A stretch of DNA of 64,000 bases from Salinicola endophyticus (GTDB lineage: Bacteria > Pseudomonadota > Gammaproteobacteria > Pseudomonadales > Halomonadaceae): contig NZ_PZJO01000003.1 of the NCBI RefSeq assembly GCF_003206575.1, forward strand, positions 406,436 through 470,435, given 5' to 3'. The notes under the pieces are model-generated. The model saw only the letters and a program-made list of their open reading frames with translations. It searched no databases and had not been told where the DNA came from. Shown here piece after piece: positions 17,014 through 27,499 of the stretch. Position 1 is the first letter of the stretch. Every line of letters starts with the position of its first letter. Position numbers and translations under genes: made by a program.

Positions 17014-18162
17014 TCAGCGCTTGGCCATCCAGCGGTTGGGATTGATCGGGTCGCCGTTCTGGCGCACCTCGAAGTAGAGCGCGGGGCGGGCCTGGCCGCC
17101 GGTATCGCCCACCGCGCCCACGGTCTGGCCGTTGGCCACCTGCTGGCCGGGGTTGACCGTGAACTGCTGCAGATGGGCGTAGAGCGTGAGCACGCCGTCG
17201 CCGTGGTCGAGGATCAGCAGGTTGCCGAAGCCGCGCATCCAGTTGGCGAACACCACGCGCCCGGCATGCACCGCCTTGACCGCGCTGCCGGCGGCGGCAC
17301 CGATCAGCACGCCGTTGCGATTGACCCCGTCGCCATCGCCATAGCCCGAGAGCAGGCGACCCTGCACCGGCCACGGCAGGTCGCCGCGGGTCTTGCGGAT
17401 GGCGGTGGAGGGCGGCGGCTGCTTGAGCTTGGCCAGCTCCTCCTGCATGCGATCGAGCAGTCGCTCGACGTGGGCGCGATCCTGATTGAGATCCTCCAGC
17501 CGCGACTGCTCGCTGGCGTAGCGCGAGTCGAGCTTGTCGACCAGTGTCTGGCGCTCGCGCAGGCTGGCGGCCAGGCGTTCACGCTGCTGATCGAGATCGC
17601 GCTGCACCTGATCGAGCCGCTGGCGGCGCTGGTCGATCGCGGCGAGGTTCTGGTCGAGCTGATGGTTGAGATCGCGCAGTGTGTCGAGGCGTGCCTGGCG
17701 CGCCTGCGAGATGGCGTTGAGATAGTGCTGCAGACGGTCGACCTCGGCAGGGTCGTCCTGATTGAGCAGCAGCTTGAGCTGCGGCGTGGTGCCGAGGCGG
17801 TAGAGAGCATCGAACTGCTGGGCCAGGGCCTGGCGCTGGCGGTGGCGCTCGGCGTCCAGGGTCTGGCGCTGGGCGGTGAGCGTGGCGACCTGTTCGTCGA
17901 GGTCGTGGCGCTCGTCCTGAAGCGTGTCCATCCGCTGGTGGGTGGCGCCGATCGCGGTCTCCACCGTCTCCAGCTGGCTCTGGGCGTCGCCGCGCGCCGC
18001 CTGGGTCTGCTTGAGCTTGCCCTGCAGCGCCTCGATGTCGGTGGCCAGGCTATCGAGACGCGCGCGCGCCTCCTGCGGGTTGGCCTGCCCCCACACCTGG
18101 CCGGCCAGCAGCAGGCTGCCGGCCAGCAGGATCACCCCCAGCCGCTGACCACCGCGCGTCAC
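17014..18162 (-). CDS. envC: Murein hydrolase activator EnvC
   Basis: A 382-residue protein. Residues 1-26 form a signal peptide (LGVILLAGSLLLAGQVWGQA). Residues 30-255 form a long glutamine- and arginine-rich coiled coil. A C-terminal LytM/M23 domain starts at about 265. The LytM zinc ligands are missing: NRNGVLIGA replaces HxxxD and ALYFEVR replaces HxH. As in E. coli EnvC, this points to an activator of the AmiA/AmiB amidases at the septum rather than an enzyme. The start is GTG at 18162. It follows gpmI by 48 bases. Confidence 0.93.
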   Translation of the reverse strand: MTRGGQRLGVILLAGSLLLAGQVWGQANPQEARARLDSLATDIEALQGKLKQTQAARGDAQSQLETVETAIGATHQRMDTLQDERHDLDEQVATLTAQRQTLDAERHRQRQALAQQFDALYRLGTTPQLKLLLNQDDPAEVDRLQHYLNAISQARQARLDTLRDLNHQLDQNLAAIDQRRQRLDQVQRDLDQQRERLAASLRERQTLVDKLDSRYASEQSRLEDLNQDRAHVERLLDRMQEELAKLKQPPPSTAIRKTRGDLPWPVQGRLLSGYGDGDGVNRNGVLIGAAAGSAVKAVHAGRVVFANWMRGFGNLLILDHGDGVLTLYAHLQQFTVNPGQQVANGQTVGAVGDTGGQARPALYFEVRQNGDPINPNRWMAKR

Positions 18163-18210
18163 GAGCGCCGGGGTCCTGCGGTGTCACGTCGCGCTGCCGC
18201 CATGCCCGCT

Positions 18211-19785
18211 TCAGGCCCCCTTGATCAGCACGTGGCCGGTCATCTCCTCGGGGACCGGCTGGCGCAAGAGATGCAGCAGCGTCGGTGCGAGGTCGCACAG
18301 GCGGCCATCCGCCTGCAGCTCGGCCGAGTCGTGATCCCGAGGCACGTAGACCAGCGGCACCATGAAGGTGGTGTGAGCGGTGTGCGGATTGCCGGTCTCG
18401 GGATCGGTCATCAGCTCGGCGTTACCGTGGTCGGCGGTGACCAGGCACTCGCCGCCGGCCTTCTGGATCGCCTCGACCACTCGGCCGAGACAGACGTCGA
18501 CCGCTTCCACCGCCTTGGTGGCGGCGTCGAGATCGCCGGTGTGCCCGACCATGTCGCCGTTGGCGTAGTTGCAGATGATCAGGTCGTACTTGCCGCTCTC
18601 GATCGCGCCGACCAGGGTGTCGGTCAGTTCAAAGGCGCTCATCTCCGGCTTCTCGTCGTAGGTCCTGACATCCTTGGGCGAGGGGATCAGCTCGCGATCC
18701 TCGCCGTCGAACGGCTCCTCGCGGCCACCGGAGAAGAAGAAGGTGACGTGGGCGTACTTCTCGGTCTCGGCGATGCGCAGTTGCTTGAGCCCATGGCTTG
18801 CGGCCACTTCGCCCAGGGTGTTGACCAGATCCTTGGGCGGGAAGGCGACCGGAGTGTCGATGTCATCGGCGTACTGGGTCAACATCACCAGCCCATCGCC
18901 CGCGAGGGTCAGCCGCTCGCCGCGGTCGAAACCATCGAAATCCGGATTGACGAAGGCGCGGGTCAGCTCGCGGGCGCGGTCGGCACGGAAGTTGAGGAAC
19001 AGCGCGGCGTCACCCTTGGCAATGGCGAGCTTGTCACCGTTCGGGCGTACCGCGGTGGCGCTGACGAACTCGTCGGTCTCGCCGCGCTCGTAGGCCGCTT
19101 CCAGACCCGCCTCGGCGCTCTCGGCGACCTGCTCGGCCTCGCCGAAGGCGATCAGGCGGTAGGCTTGTTCGACCCGATCCCAGCGGTTGTCGCGGTCCAT
19201 GGCGTAGTAGCGGCCCACCAGCGAGGCGACGAAGCCGTTGTCGCTGCCGACCAGCTCGGCGAGCTTGGCGTTGGCGCGCTCGATCGAGGCACCGGCGCTC
19301 TTGGGCGCGGTGTCGCGGCCATCGGTGAAGGCGTGCAGGTAGATGCGCTTGGCGCCGCGGGCGGCGGCGAGCTCGGCCACCGCCAGCAGGTGATCTTCGT
19401 GGCTATGCACGCCACCCGGCGAGAGCAGGCCCATCAGATGCACGGCACGGTCGTTGGCGACTGCGTCGTCGATCGGCGTGGTCAGGGCCGCGATCTGGCC
19501 CAGCTCGTCGTCCTCGATCGCCTTGGTGATCCGGGTGAAGTCCTGGTAGACGATGCGCCCGGCGCCGATGTTCATGTGGCCGACCTCGGAGTTGCCCATC
19601 TGCCCCTCGGGCAGACCGACATAGGGACCATCGGTGTGGATCAGGGTGTTGGGGTAGTCGCGCTTGAGCCGATCCATTACCGGCGTCCTGGCCCTGGCGA
19701 CCGCATTGGCGGTGCTATCGTCGTTCTGGCCATAGCCGTCGAGAATCAAGAGCGCCACGGGGCGCGGCGTGGATGTCTCTGTCAT
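18211..19785 (-). CDS. gpmI: 2,3-bisphosphoglycerate-independent phosphoglycerate mutase
   Basis: A protein of about 524 residues, the usual GpmI size, of the alkaline-phosphatase superfamily. LLILDGYG at 12-19 has the first metal aspartate. [14 protein letters not shown] at 65-78 carries the phosphorylated serine (S66). [13 protein letters not shown] and [14 protein letters not shown] hold the other metal ligands. It interconverts 3- and 2-phosphoglycerate in glycolysis with Mn2+. I chose ATG at 19785 rather than the in-frame ATG at 19821, because conservation begins at residue 10 of the shorter form. It heads gpmI-envC-ctpA. Confidence 0.96.
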   Translation of the reverse strand: MTETSTPRPVALLILDGYGQNDDSTANAVARARTPVMDRLKRDYPNTLIHTDGPYVGLPEGQMGNSEVGHMNIGAGRIVYQDFTRITKAIEDDELGQIAALTTPIDDAVANDRAVHLMGLLSPGGVHSHEDHLLAVAELAAARGAKRIYLHAFTDGRDTAPKSAGASIERANAKLAELVGSDNGFVASLVGRYYAMDRDNRWDRVEQAYRLIAFGEAEQVAESAEAGLEAAYERGETDEFVSATAVRPNGDKLAIAKGDAALFLNFRADRARELTRAFVNPDFDGFDRGERLTLAGDGLVMLTQYADDIDTPVAFPPKDLVNTLGEVAASHGLKQLRIAETEKYAHVTFFFSGGREEPFDGEDRELIPSPKDVRTYDEKPEMSAFELTDTLVGAIESGKYDLIICNYANGDMVGHTGDLDAATKAVEAVDVCLGRVVEAIQKAGGECLVTADHGNAELMTDPETGNPHTAHTTFMVPLVYVPRDHDSAELQADGRLCDLAPTLLHLLRQPVPEEMTGHVLIKGA

Positions 19786-19934
19786 GACAAGCCTCGGTAA
19801 AATCGGATGAACGGAAAACACTCAGGGCGACGATACGCAGGGCGGCGGGCACGGCCACGCCCCGGCCTCGCAGCATAGCGCACCCGCGGCATCGGGTCAG
19901 CCTGCGTGCGCCTCGTCTCGGCTGCCGCCTCGTG

Positions 19935-19940
19935 TATAAT
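19935..19940 (+). promoter_or_regulatory. Consensus -10 element upstream of the rhodanese gene
   Basis: TATAAT at 19935-19940 on the plus strand is a perfect -10 hexamer. It is followed by a GC-rich discriminator and then a CCCG-AAAA-CGGG hairpin at 19949-19960. No good -35 lies 16-18 bases upstream. If used, the transcript would start near 19947 and run antisense through repeat copy B to the rhodanese-secB operon, giving a leader of about 300 bases. Confidence 0.4.
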
Positions 19941-19970
19941 GGCCGGCGCCCGAAAACGGGCCGTGAGGAA

Positions 19971-20110
19971 AGCGCTGAATAGATCGCCGAACCCGCGGAA
20001 AGGCACGGCGCACGGCACGCACAGAACGAGACATGACACGGTGTCAGGCGAGTTCTCGCGTACCGCGCAGCGCAGCCATTCGCGCGTGCAGGCGTTTATG
20101 CAGTCATTTT
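19971..20110 (-). repeat. Dispersed 140-bp repeat, copy B
   Basis: Read on the minus strand this is the partner of 14001-14140, gap-free with 103 of 140 identical positions by hand count. It occupies the 469-base space between gpmI (start 19785) and the rhodanese gene (start 20255), in gpmI orientation. Outside the repeat and the TATAAT element, nothing else recognisable was found in this space. Confidence 0.8.
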
Positions 20111-20254
20111 TGAGTGTCAGCCAGCGTGGTGCTTTTGCCTGGGTTCAGGTGCCGCGCCAGCGCATGGCCACGCGCGCCGGGAGCCGCGCCGCCGCGTCTT
20201 GCGGCCCGGTGCTTCCGGCCCCAGCATTCCCGCTTTGAGAGTGTCGGCAGACCC

Positions 20255-20677
20255 ATGATCGATCAGTTGTTCGAATTCGTTGAAAATCATCCGCTGCTGG
20301 TCAGCGCCTTCCTGGTCGTACTGCTCGCGTGGCTGGCGTTCGAGGCCAAGCGTGGCAGCGCCTCCGGCGTCTCCACCAGCGAAGCGACCACGCTGATCAA
20401 CCGCGAAGATGGCGTCGTCATCGATATCCGCGACAGCGCCGAGTTCAAGGCCGGCCATATCGCCGGCGCCAAGAACGTCCCCCAGGCCCGGCTCAAGGAG
20501 CGCCTGGGCCAGTTGGAGAAGCACAAGGACCAACCCGTGGTGGTGGTCTGCAAGCATGGCCAGAGCTCGGCGACCGCGGTCACCGAGCTGAGCCAGGCGG
20601 GCTTCTCGCGGGTCTACAAGCTCAAGGGCGGCATGGCCCAGTGGCAGGCCGACAGCCTGCCGGTGGTCAAGCGCTGA
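20255..20677 (+). CDS. Membrane-anchored rhodanese-like protein (YibN type)
   Basis: A 140-residue protein. Residues 13-29 form one transmembrane helix (PLLVSAFLVVLLAWLAF), followed by a single rhodanese domain. The active-site loop CKHGQSS has the persulfide cysteine at C99, and DIRDSAEF at 57-64 is the conserved N-terminal motif. It probably handles sulfur transfer at the inner membrane. The order rhodanese-secB with divergent gpmI matches the E. coli yibN locus, but the grxC gene usually between them is missing. I chose ATG at 20255 because the helix and domain start there. Confidence 0.88.
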   Translation: MIDQLFEFVENHPLLVSAFLVVLLAWLAFEAKRGSASGVSTSEATTLINREDGVVIDIRDSAEFKAGHIAGAKNVPQARLKERLGQLEKHKDQPVVVVCKHGQSSATAVTELSQAGFSRVYKLKGGMAQWQADSLPVVKR

Positions 20678-20793
20678 GCCGACCCGATACGCGCTCGTCG
20701 GCGGATGAGGGCGGCCCGTGCTAGCCAGCCGGGCCCGCTACCGACCGCGGGCCACACGCCAACCGCTCCGATCTAACCCAAAGGAAACGCACC

Positions 20794-21279
20794 ATGGCGG
20801 AAGACAACAATCAGCAGGGCACGCAGGAACAGCCGCAGCTCCAGTTCTCCCTGCAGCGTATCTACGTGAAGGACATCTCGTTCGAGGCCCCGAACTCACC
20901 GCGCGTGTTCCAGCAGCCGTTCAAGCCCAAGGTCGGCCTCGATCTGGATACCACCAGCGAGTCGGTCGGTGAGGATCTCTACGAGGTCGTGGTCAAGGTG
21001 ACGGCTCAGGTCTCCAACAACGAAGACGACGCCACCGCCTTCCTGGTCGAGGTCGAGCAGGCTGGCCTGTTCCGCATCTCGGGCCTCGACGGGGCGCAGC
21101 TCGACCACACCCTGGGCGCCTTCTGCCCCAACGTGCTCTTCCCCTATGCGCGGGAGTGCATCGATAGCCTGGTCGGGCGCGGCAGCTTCCCGCCGCTGAT
21201 GCTGGCGCCGGTCAACTTCGAGGCGATGTACGCCCAGAAGCAGCAGCGCGCCGCCCAGGCCAGCGACACCACGCAGTAA
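20794..21279 (+). CDS. secB: Protein-export chaperone SecB
   Basis: A 161-residue acidic protein with the SecB signature [19 protein letters not shown] at 23-41 and [17 protein letters not shown] near 112-128. As a tetramer it keeps preproteins unfolded and hands them to SecA. It lies between the rhodanese gene and rsmE. The start is preceded by AAAGGAAA. Confidence 0.96.
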   Translation: MAEDNNQQGTQEQPQLQFSLQRIYVKDISFEAPNSPRVFQQPFKPKVGLDLDTTSESVGEDLYEVVVKVTAQVSNNEDDATAFLVEVEQAGLFRISGLDGAQLDHTLGAFCPNVLFPYARECIDSLVGRGSFPPLMLAPVNFEAMYAQKQQRAAQASDTTQ

Positions 21280-21286
21280 GCGCGCC

Positions 21287-22012
21287 ATGGCCATACCGCG
21301 CATTCATGTCGCCGCCGACTTCCGGGTCGGCGGCGACGTCGTTCTGCCCGAGGGCGCCGCGCGTCACGTGGCGCTGGTGCTGCGTCTGGGCGTGGGCGCC
21401 CCGCTCAAGCTTTTCGACGGTGCCGGGCTCGAGGCCCAGGCCAGCCTGATCGAAGCCGGGCGCAAGCGCGTCGTCGCGCGGATCGAGACGCTCGAACCCG
21501 GCCGCGGCGAGTCGCCGCTGGCGGTGCATCTGGGGCAGGCGATCTCCAAGGGCGACCGCATGGATTACGCGATCCAGAAAGCGGTGGAGCTGGGCGTGGC
21601 GGCGATCACCCCGCTCTACGTCGAGCGCGGCGACGTGCGCCTGAAGGGCGAACGCGAGGCCAAGAAGCTTGCCCACTGGCAGGGGGTGGCGGTCAGCGCC
21701 TGCGAACAGTGCGGGCGTGCCAGCATACCGCCGGTGCACCCGCCGCAGCCGCTGGAGGCCTGGCTCGGTGCCCGCGACGAGCAGCTGCGCCTGGTGCTCC
21801 ACCCCGCCACCGACGACAGCTGGCGCCACGCGGATGCGCTCGATAGCGCCGCGCTGCTGATCGGCCCCGAAGGCGGTCTCACCGACGCCGAGGTCGCGGC
21901 CGCACGCCATGCCGGCTTCCAGCCCCTCACCCTCGGTCCGCGCATCCTGCGCACCGAAACCGCCCCGGTGGTGGCACTGACGCTGCTGCAGCATTACTTC
22001 GGCGATCTCTAG
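21287..22012 (+). CDS. rsmE: 16S rRNA (uracil-1498-N3)-methyltransferase
   Basis: A 241-residue SPOUT-class methyltransferase. The N-terminal PUA-like part includes EGAARHVALVLRLGVG. The trefoil-knot SAM site is LLIGPEGGLTDAE followed by LGPRILRTETAPVVAL. It methylates U1498 of 16S rRNA in the 30S subunit. It starts 7 bases after secB and is probably cotranscribed with it. Confidence 0.94.
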   Translation: MAIPRIHVAADFRVGGDVVLPEGAARHVALVLRLGVGAPLKLFDGAGLEAQASLIEAGRKRVVARIETLEPGRGESPLAVHLGQAISKGDRMDYAIQKAVELGVAAITPLYVERGDVRLKGEREAKKLAHWQGVAVSACEQCGRASIPPVHPPQPLEAWLGARDEQLRLVLHPATDDSWRHADALDSAALLIGPEGGLTDAEVAAARHAGFQPLTLGPRILRTETAPVVALTLLQHYFGDL

Positions 22013-22098
22013 ATTCGGTCTGAACACTGGCCACCCGTGGGACAGTCGGCGGCCGGCGGTGACGCGCATCCAGGGAGCATCGCCCCGGGCCCGGAGGC

Positions 22099-23007
22099 TC
22101 AAGACGTGGCGTGCTCGCGGCGATAGTCCCGCGGTGCCACGCCCATCACTTTCTTGAACTGACGCGAAAAATAGTAGGGATCGTCGTAGCCCAGGTCGGC
22201 GGCGATCTGGCCCACGCTGAGCGTGGTGACATCGAGCAGGTAGCAGGCGCGGCTGATCTTGAAGTGCTGGAACGCCTGCATCGGCGTCTGCCCGGTCTGG
22301 CGCTTGTACTCGCGGATGAACTGGCAGCGCGACAGCTCGCTGGTGGCGTCGACCAGGGTGGCGAGCTCCACCCGGCGGTCGAGGTGCGCCTGCAGCCAGG
22401 CGTTGACCCGGGAGACGTCCAGCGCCGCGTGGCGTGCGTCGCGCTGGTGGCGCACCAGGGCGATGTAGGTCAGCAGCGCCTTGAGCTGATTGGCGGCGTG
22501 GATCAGCGGCAGTGTGCGAAAGCGTGTCACCACCGACAGCAGCAGCTCCCACTCGGCGACGATCCGCGGATGGTGGCCGATCTTGATGCACACCTCGTCC
22601 TGCGGCTCGGCGATGGCATCGAAATAGTCCGCCGCCGCCGTGCCGCCCAGGTGCACCCAATAGATCGTCCACGGATCGCGCGGGTTGGCACGATAGCGAT
22701 GCCCCCGCTGCGGGCGCAGCAGCAGCACGTCGCCGGCGCGCACCGGAGAGAGCTTACCCGCGCACTCCACCATTCCCGAACCCGCTTCACAGTAGATCAG
22801 CAGATGATCGCGCGGTGCCGACCGCTGCATATGGTGGCCGGCCGCGTGGGGGTATAAGCCGACCCCGTGGGGCAGGCACTCGCGGCACAGCGGGTGGGTC
22901 TCCAGCGCCGCGATCGCAGTCTGAGGGATCACCACCCGGCGTCCACTCAGCGGCAGCGGCCAGGGCGAGGTCTGGGCCGACAATGGTGGCAGGGACTGGC
23001 GCAACAT
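22099..23007 (-). CDS. mmsR: AraC-family regulator, likely activator of mmsAB
   Basis: A 302-residue protein. The N-terminal cupin-like sensor covers residues 1-180. The C-terminal AraC DNA-binding domain has helix-turn-helix sections LATLVDATSELSRCQFIREY and GQIAADLGYDDPYYFSRQF with the terminal VMGVAPRDYRRE. It is divergent from mmsA-mmsB across 195 bases. In Pseudomonas aeruginosa MmsR, an AraC/XylS protein, activates mmsAB, and this arrangement is the same. The symbol rests on context. Confidence 0.8.
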   Translation of the reverse strand: MLRQSLPPLSAQTSPWPLPLSGRRVVIPQTAIAALETHPLCRECLPHGVGLYPHAAGHHMQRSAPRDHLLIYCEAGSGMVECAGKLSPVRAGDVLLLRPQRGHRYRANPRDPWTIYWVHLGGTAAADYFDAIAEPQDEVCIKIGHHPRIVAEWELLLSVVTRFRTLPLIHAANQLKALLTYIALVRHQRDARHAALDVSRVNAWLQAHLDRRVELATLVDATSELSRCQFIREYKRQTGQTPMQAFQHFKISRACYLLDVTTLSVGQIAADLGYDDPYYFSRQFKKVMGVAPRDYRREHATS

Positions 23008-23202
23008 TGTCCATCTCCCGGCAATTTACGCCATCTTATGGCCGCCAGGGGCGTGTTACACCTTAGCCATTGATCGAAGATCCCCTGCGCGACGGGGCTC
23101 GAGATCGCCCTCGCAGACGGACCGAGCGGCGCCGGCGGTGACACGCATGCCCTCCACGCCCACCCGCGCCAGCGCGGTTCGCCAGCGCTTCAGGAGCGGA
23201 CC

Positions 23203-24696
<1,494 letters not shown>

Positions 24697-24824
24697 GACG
24701 TCGCCACAACGGATGAGCCCGGCCCTGGGCGGACAGGTCAGGGCCTGGGGCAGATACGTGAGAACGAGAGAGACGGGTAGGTCAGGACGAGAGACGAATA
24801 CGCCATCTCAGGGGAGAGCGGACG

Positions 24825-25742
24825 ATGAATATCGCATTTTTCGGTGTCGGCAACATGGGCGGGCCCATGGCCGCCAATCTGATCCAGGCGGGCCATACGG
24901 TACGCGTCTTCGACCTGCTGCCGGCGCTGGTCGAGGCGGCGGTGGCCAGCGGCGCGACGGCCGCGGCCTCGCCGCGTGAGGCGGTCACCGGGGCCGAGGT
25001 GGTGATCAGCATGCTGCCCTCGGCGGCGGCGGCCCAGGGGCTCTATCTGGGCGATGGCGCGGCTGATGCCGGTATTCTGGACGCGATCGACCCGGCGGCG
25101 CTGATCGTCGACTGCTCCACCATCGATGCCGCCACCTCGCGGGCGCTGGCGGCGCGTGCCGACGAACTGGGGCGGGTGCTGATCGATGCCCCGGTCTCCG
25201 GCGGCGTGGGTGGGGCCCGCGCCGGCACCCTGACCTTCATCTGCGGCGGCCCGGCGGAAGCGGTCGAGCGCGCCCGGCCGCTGCTGGAGACGATGGGGCG
25301 CAACGTCTTCCACGCCGGCGACAGCGGTGCCGGGCAGACCGCCAAGATCTGCAACAACATGCTGCTGGGCATTCTCATGGCGGGTACTGCCGAGGCGCTG
25401 CAGCTCGGTGTCGACAATGGTCTCGATCCCGCCGTGCTCTCGGCGATCATGGCCGAGAGTTCCGGCAGCAACTGGGCGCTCAAGGTCTACAACCCCTGGC
25501 CCGGGGTGATGCCCGAGGCGCCGGCCAGCCATGACTATCAGGGGGGATTCGGTGTGGCGCTGATGAACAAGGATCTACGTCTGGCCCAGGAGGCCGCGCT
25601 GAGGAGCTGCTCGACCACGCCGCTGGGGGCGCTGGCCAAGAGTCTCTACGGCTTTCACGCCGCCGCCGGTGGCGAGGGTTACGACTTCTCCAGCATTCAA
25701 CGCTTCTACGCCCGCGGGCATGAGCCATCGGGCCAGGCGTGA
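24825..25742 (+). CDS. mmsB: 3-hydroxyisobutyrate dehydrogenase
   Basis: A 305-residue beta-hydroxyacid dehydrogenase. The NAD motif GVGNMGGPMAANL is at 7-19. The substrate loop DAPVSGGVGGA is at 121-131. The catalytic lysine is K174 in GQTAKICNNM. It oxidises 3-hydroxyisobutyrate to methylmalonate semialdehyde, the step before MmsA. It lies 128 bases after mmsA on the same strand. Confidence 0.95.
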   Translation: MNIAFFGVGNMGGPMAANLIQAGHTVRVFDLLPALVEAAVASGATAAASPREAVTGAEVVISMLPSAAAAQGLYLGDGAADAGILDAIDPAALIVDCSTIDAATSRALAARADELGRVLIDAPVSGGVGGARAGTLTFICGGPAEAVERARPLLETMGRNVFHAGDSGAGQTAKICNNMLLGILMAGTAEALQLGVDNGLDPAVLSAIMAESSGSNWALKVYNPWPGVMPEAPASHDYQGGFGVALMNKDLRLAQEAALRSCSTTPLGALAKSLYGFHAAAGGEGYDFSSIQRFYARGHEPSGQA

Positions 25743-25768
25743 GTCGTGCCGATATTCGCGACGATACG

Positions 25769-25799
25769 CAGACGCCCCGGCGCGTGGCCGGGGCGTCTG
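25769..25799. terminator. 13-bp perfect stem-loop between convergent mmsB and the GntP gene
   Basis: CAGACGCCCCGGC (25769-25781) pairs perfectly with GCCGGGGCGTCTG (25787-25799) around the loop GCGTG. Its place between two convergent stop codons fits a bidirectional terminator. No uridine tract follows on either strand. Confidence 0.65.
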
Positions 25800-25841
25800 T
25801 AGGCTGCCCGTATCGGGCACTGATGATGCCTGCCGGCCGGA

Positions 25842-27221
25842 TCAGAACAGCAGGTAGACGACGCCGGCCAGGAGGAAGCCGACCATCGACTCCAGCGCCT
25901 GCTGCACGGTCCAGGTCATCAGCGTGGTCTTGACGTCCATGCCCAACAGCCGCCCCACCAGCCAGAAGCCGGAGTCGTTGACGTGGCCGGCGAACACCGA
26001 GCCGGCGGCGGTGGCGAGGGTGATCGCGACCACCTGCATGGCGGAGAAGTCGCCGCTGGCCACCGCCGGCGCCATCAGCCCGGCGGCGGTGACCAGCGCC
26101 ACCGTGGCCGAACCCTGGGCCAGGCGCATGACCACCGCGACCAGATAGGCGGCGACGATCACCGGCATGCCCAGGTTGCTCATCGAATCGGAGAGCGCAT
26201 CGCCGATACCCGAGGCCTGCAGCACCCCGCCGAACATGCCGCCGGCGCCGGTGATCAGGATCACCGAGCAGATCGGCCCCAGCGAGGAGTCGACGATCTT
26301 CTCCAGCGCGCTGCCACCTTCACCGCGGCGGCTGCCCAGCACGTAGATCGCCACCAATACCGAGATCAGCAGCGCGATCGGCGTCTCACCCAGCGAGGAG
26401 AGGAACTGGAACCAGGTGGCGTCGCTGTCGGCTACGCCGGCGGCGCGGGCGAAATCGAGCCCGGTATTGAGAAAGATCAGCGCCAGCGGCAGCAGCAGCA
26501 GCGCGATGACCGTGCCCACGCTGGGCGGATTCTCGATCGTGTCGTTGTCCTGGCCGCCGAACAGGCTGACTTCCAGCTTGAAGTCGAAGCGGCTGGCGGC
26601 GAAACGCCCCCACAGGTAACCCGAGAGGTACCACATCGGGAAGGCGATGAGGATCCCCACCAGCAGCACCAGGCCCAGGTTGGCGCCATAGAGCTCGGTG
26701 GCGGTGACCGGGCCGGGGTGGGGCGGCACGAACACGTGCATCACCGAGAAGGCCGCCGCCGCCGGCAGGGCGTAGAGCAGCACCGGGCCGCCGAGGCGCT
26801 TGGCCACCGCGAAGATGATCGGCAGCATCACGATCAGGCCGGCATCGAAGAAGATCGGAAAGCCCATGATCAGCGAGGCGATACCCAGCGCGAACGGCGC
26901 GCGGGACTCGCCGAACAGCGACACCATGCGTTCGGCCAGCACCTGGGCGCCGCCGGAGTGCTCCACCAGCTTGCCGAGCATGGCGCCGAAGCCGACCAGC
27001 AGCGCCACCGAGCCCAGCGTACCGGCGAAGCTGTCGGTCATGGTATCGACGATGGCGCCGGCGGGGATGCCGGTGGCAAAGGCGGTCAGCAGGCTGACCA
27101 GCACCAGGGTGGGGAAGGCGTGCAGATGAAAGCGAATGATCAGGACCAGTAGCAGGGCGATCGCGGCGGCGGCGATGCCGAGCAGCGGCCCGGCCGACAG
27201 GGTTTGCGTCCAGCCGTCCAT
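25842..27221 (-). CDS. GntP-family permease (gluconate:H+ symporter type)
   Basis: A protein of about 459 residues with about 12-14 hydrophobic helices. GntP-family landmarks include GFGAMLGKLVEHSGGAQ, FFDAGLIVMLPIIF, PPHPGPVTATELYGA and HVNDSGFWLV. It imports gluconate or a related sugar acid with protons across the inner membrane. I chose ATG at 27221 because GGAGGT lies about 7 bases upstream; the open frame extends further but through non-conserved sequence. No gluconate kinase or dehydratase is nearby, so the substrate is open; some GntP relatives carry D-serine or fructuronate. Confidence 0.88.
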   Translation of the reverse strand: MDGWTQTLSAGPLLGIAAAAIALLLVLIIRFHLHAFPTLVLVSLLTAFATGIPAGAIVDTMTDSFAGTLGSVALLVGFGAMLGKLVEHSGGAQVLAERMVSLFGESRAPFALGIASLIMGFPIFFDAGLIVMLPIIFAVAKRLGGPVLLYALPAAAAFSVMHVFVPPHPGPVTATELYGANLGLVLLVGILIAFPMWYLSGYLWGRFAASRFDFKLEVSLFGGQDNDTIENPPSVGTVIALLLLPLALIFLNTGLDFARAAGVADSDATWFQFLSSLGETPIALLISVLVAIYVLGSRRGEGGSALEKIVDSSLGPICSVILITGAGGMFGGVLQASGIGDALSDSMSNLGMPVIVAAYLVAVVMRLAQGSATVALVTAAGLMAPAVASGDFSAMQVVAITLATAAGSVFAGHVNDSGFWLVGRLLGMDVKTTLMTWTVQQALESMVGFLLAGVVYLLF

Positions 27222-27428
27222 TAGAGATACCTCCATGATGTGAAGCTTCAAAGTGGCACGAAGCGGGCAAGGACGACAGTCGACGATGGTCTTTATGTCA
27301 GATATTGAGTGATTAATGTCGGACAAATACGCGTATCGAAGGGCGAACACAGCGGTCGAGGATCGAACAGCGAAGGAGAAGGCGCCTCGGGTAGGCGGAG
27401 GGTGACGGACACACCGTGATGAATGCGA

Positions 27429-27455
27429 GGTTACCGATTTGAACAATCGGTCACC
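27429..27455. promoter_or_regulatory. Inverted repeat before the glutamate-synthase-like gene
   Basis: GGTTACCGATT (27429-27439) and AATCGGTCACC (27445-27455) are inverted repeats with one mismatch and a 5-base loop, 45 bases before the start at 27500. It could be an operator or an mRNA hairpin. It lies in the 278-base gap separating the divergent permease and flavoprotein genes. Confidence 0.4.
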
Positions 27456-27499
27456 GCGACCAACACTGAAGGTCCGACTCCTCGGATGGACACCACGAC

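Noticed and set aside
15494-17374. N-terminal extension of CtpA to 626 residues
   Set aside because: The extra 174 residues are read through envC in another frame; the signal peptide and conserved sequence start at 16852.
17008-19800. 930-codon plus-strand open frame across envC and gpmI
   Set aside because: It is antisense to two well-conserved genes and its translation shows only G, A, V, L, H, R, Q-rich filler with no family sequence.
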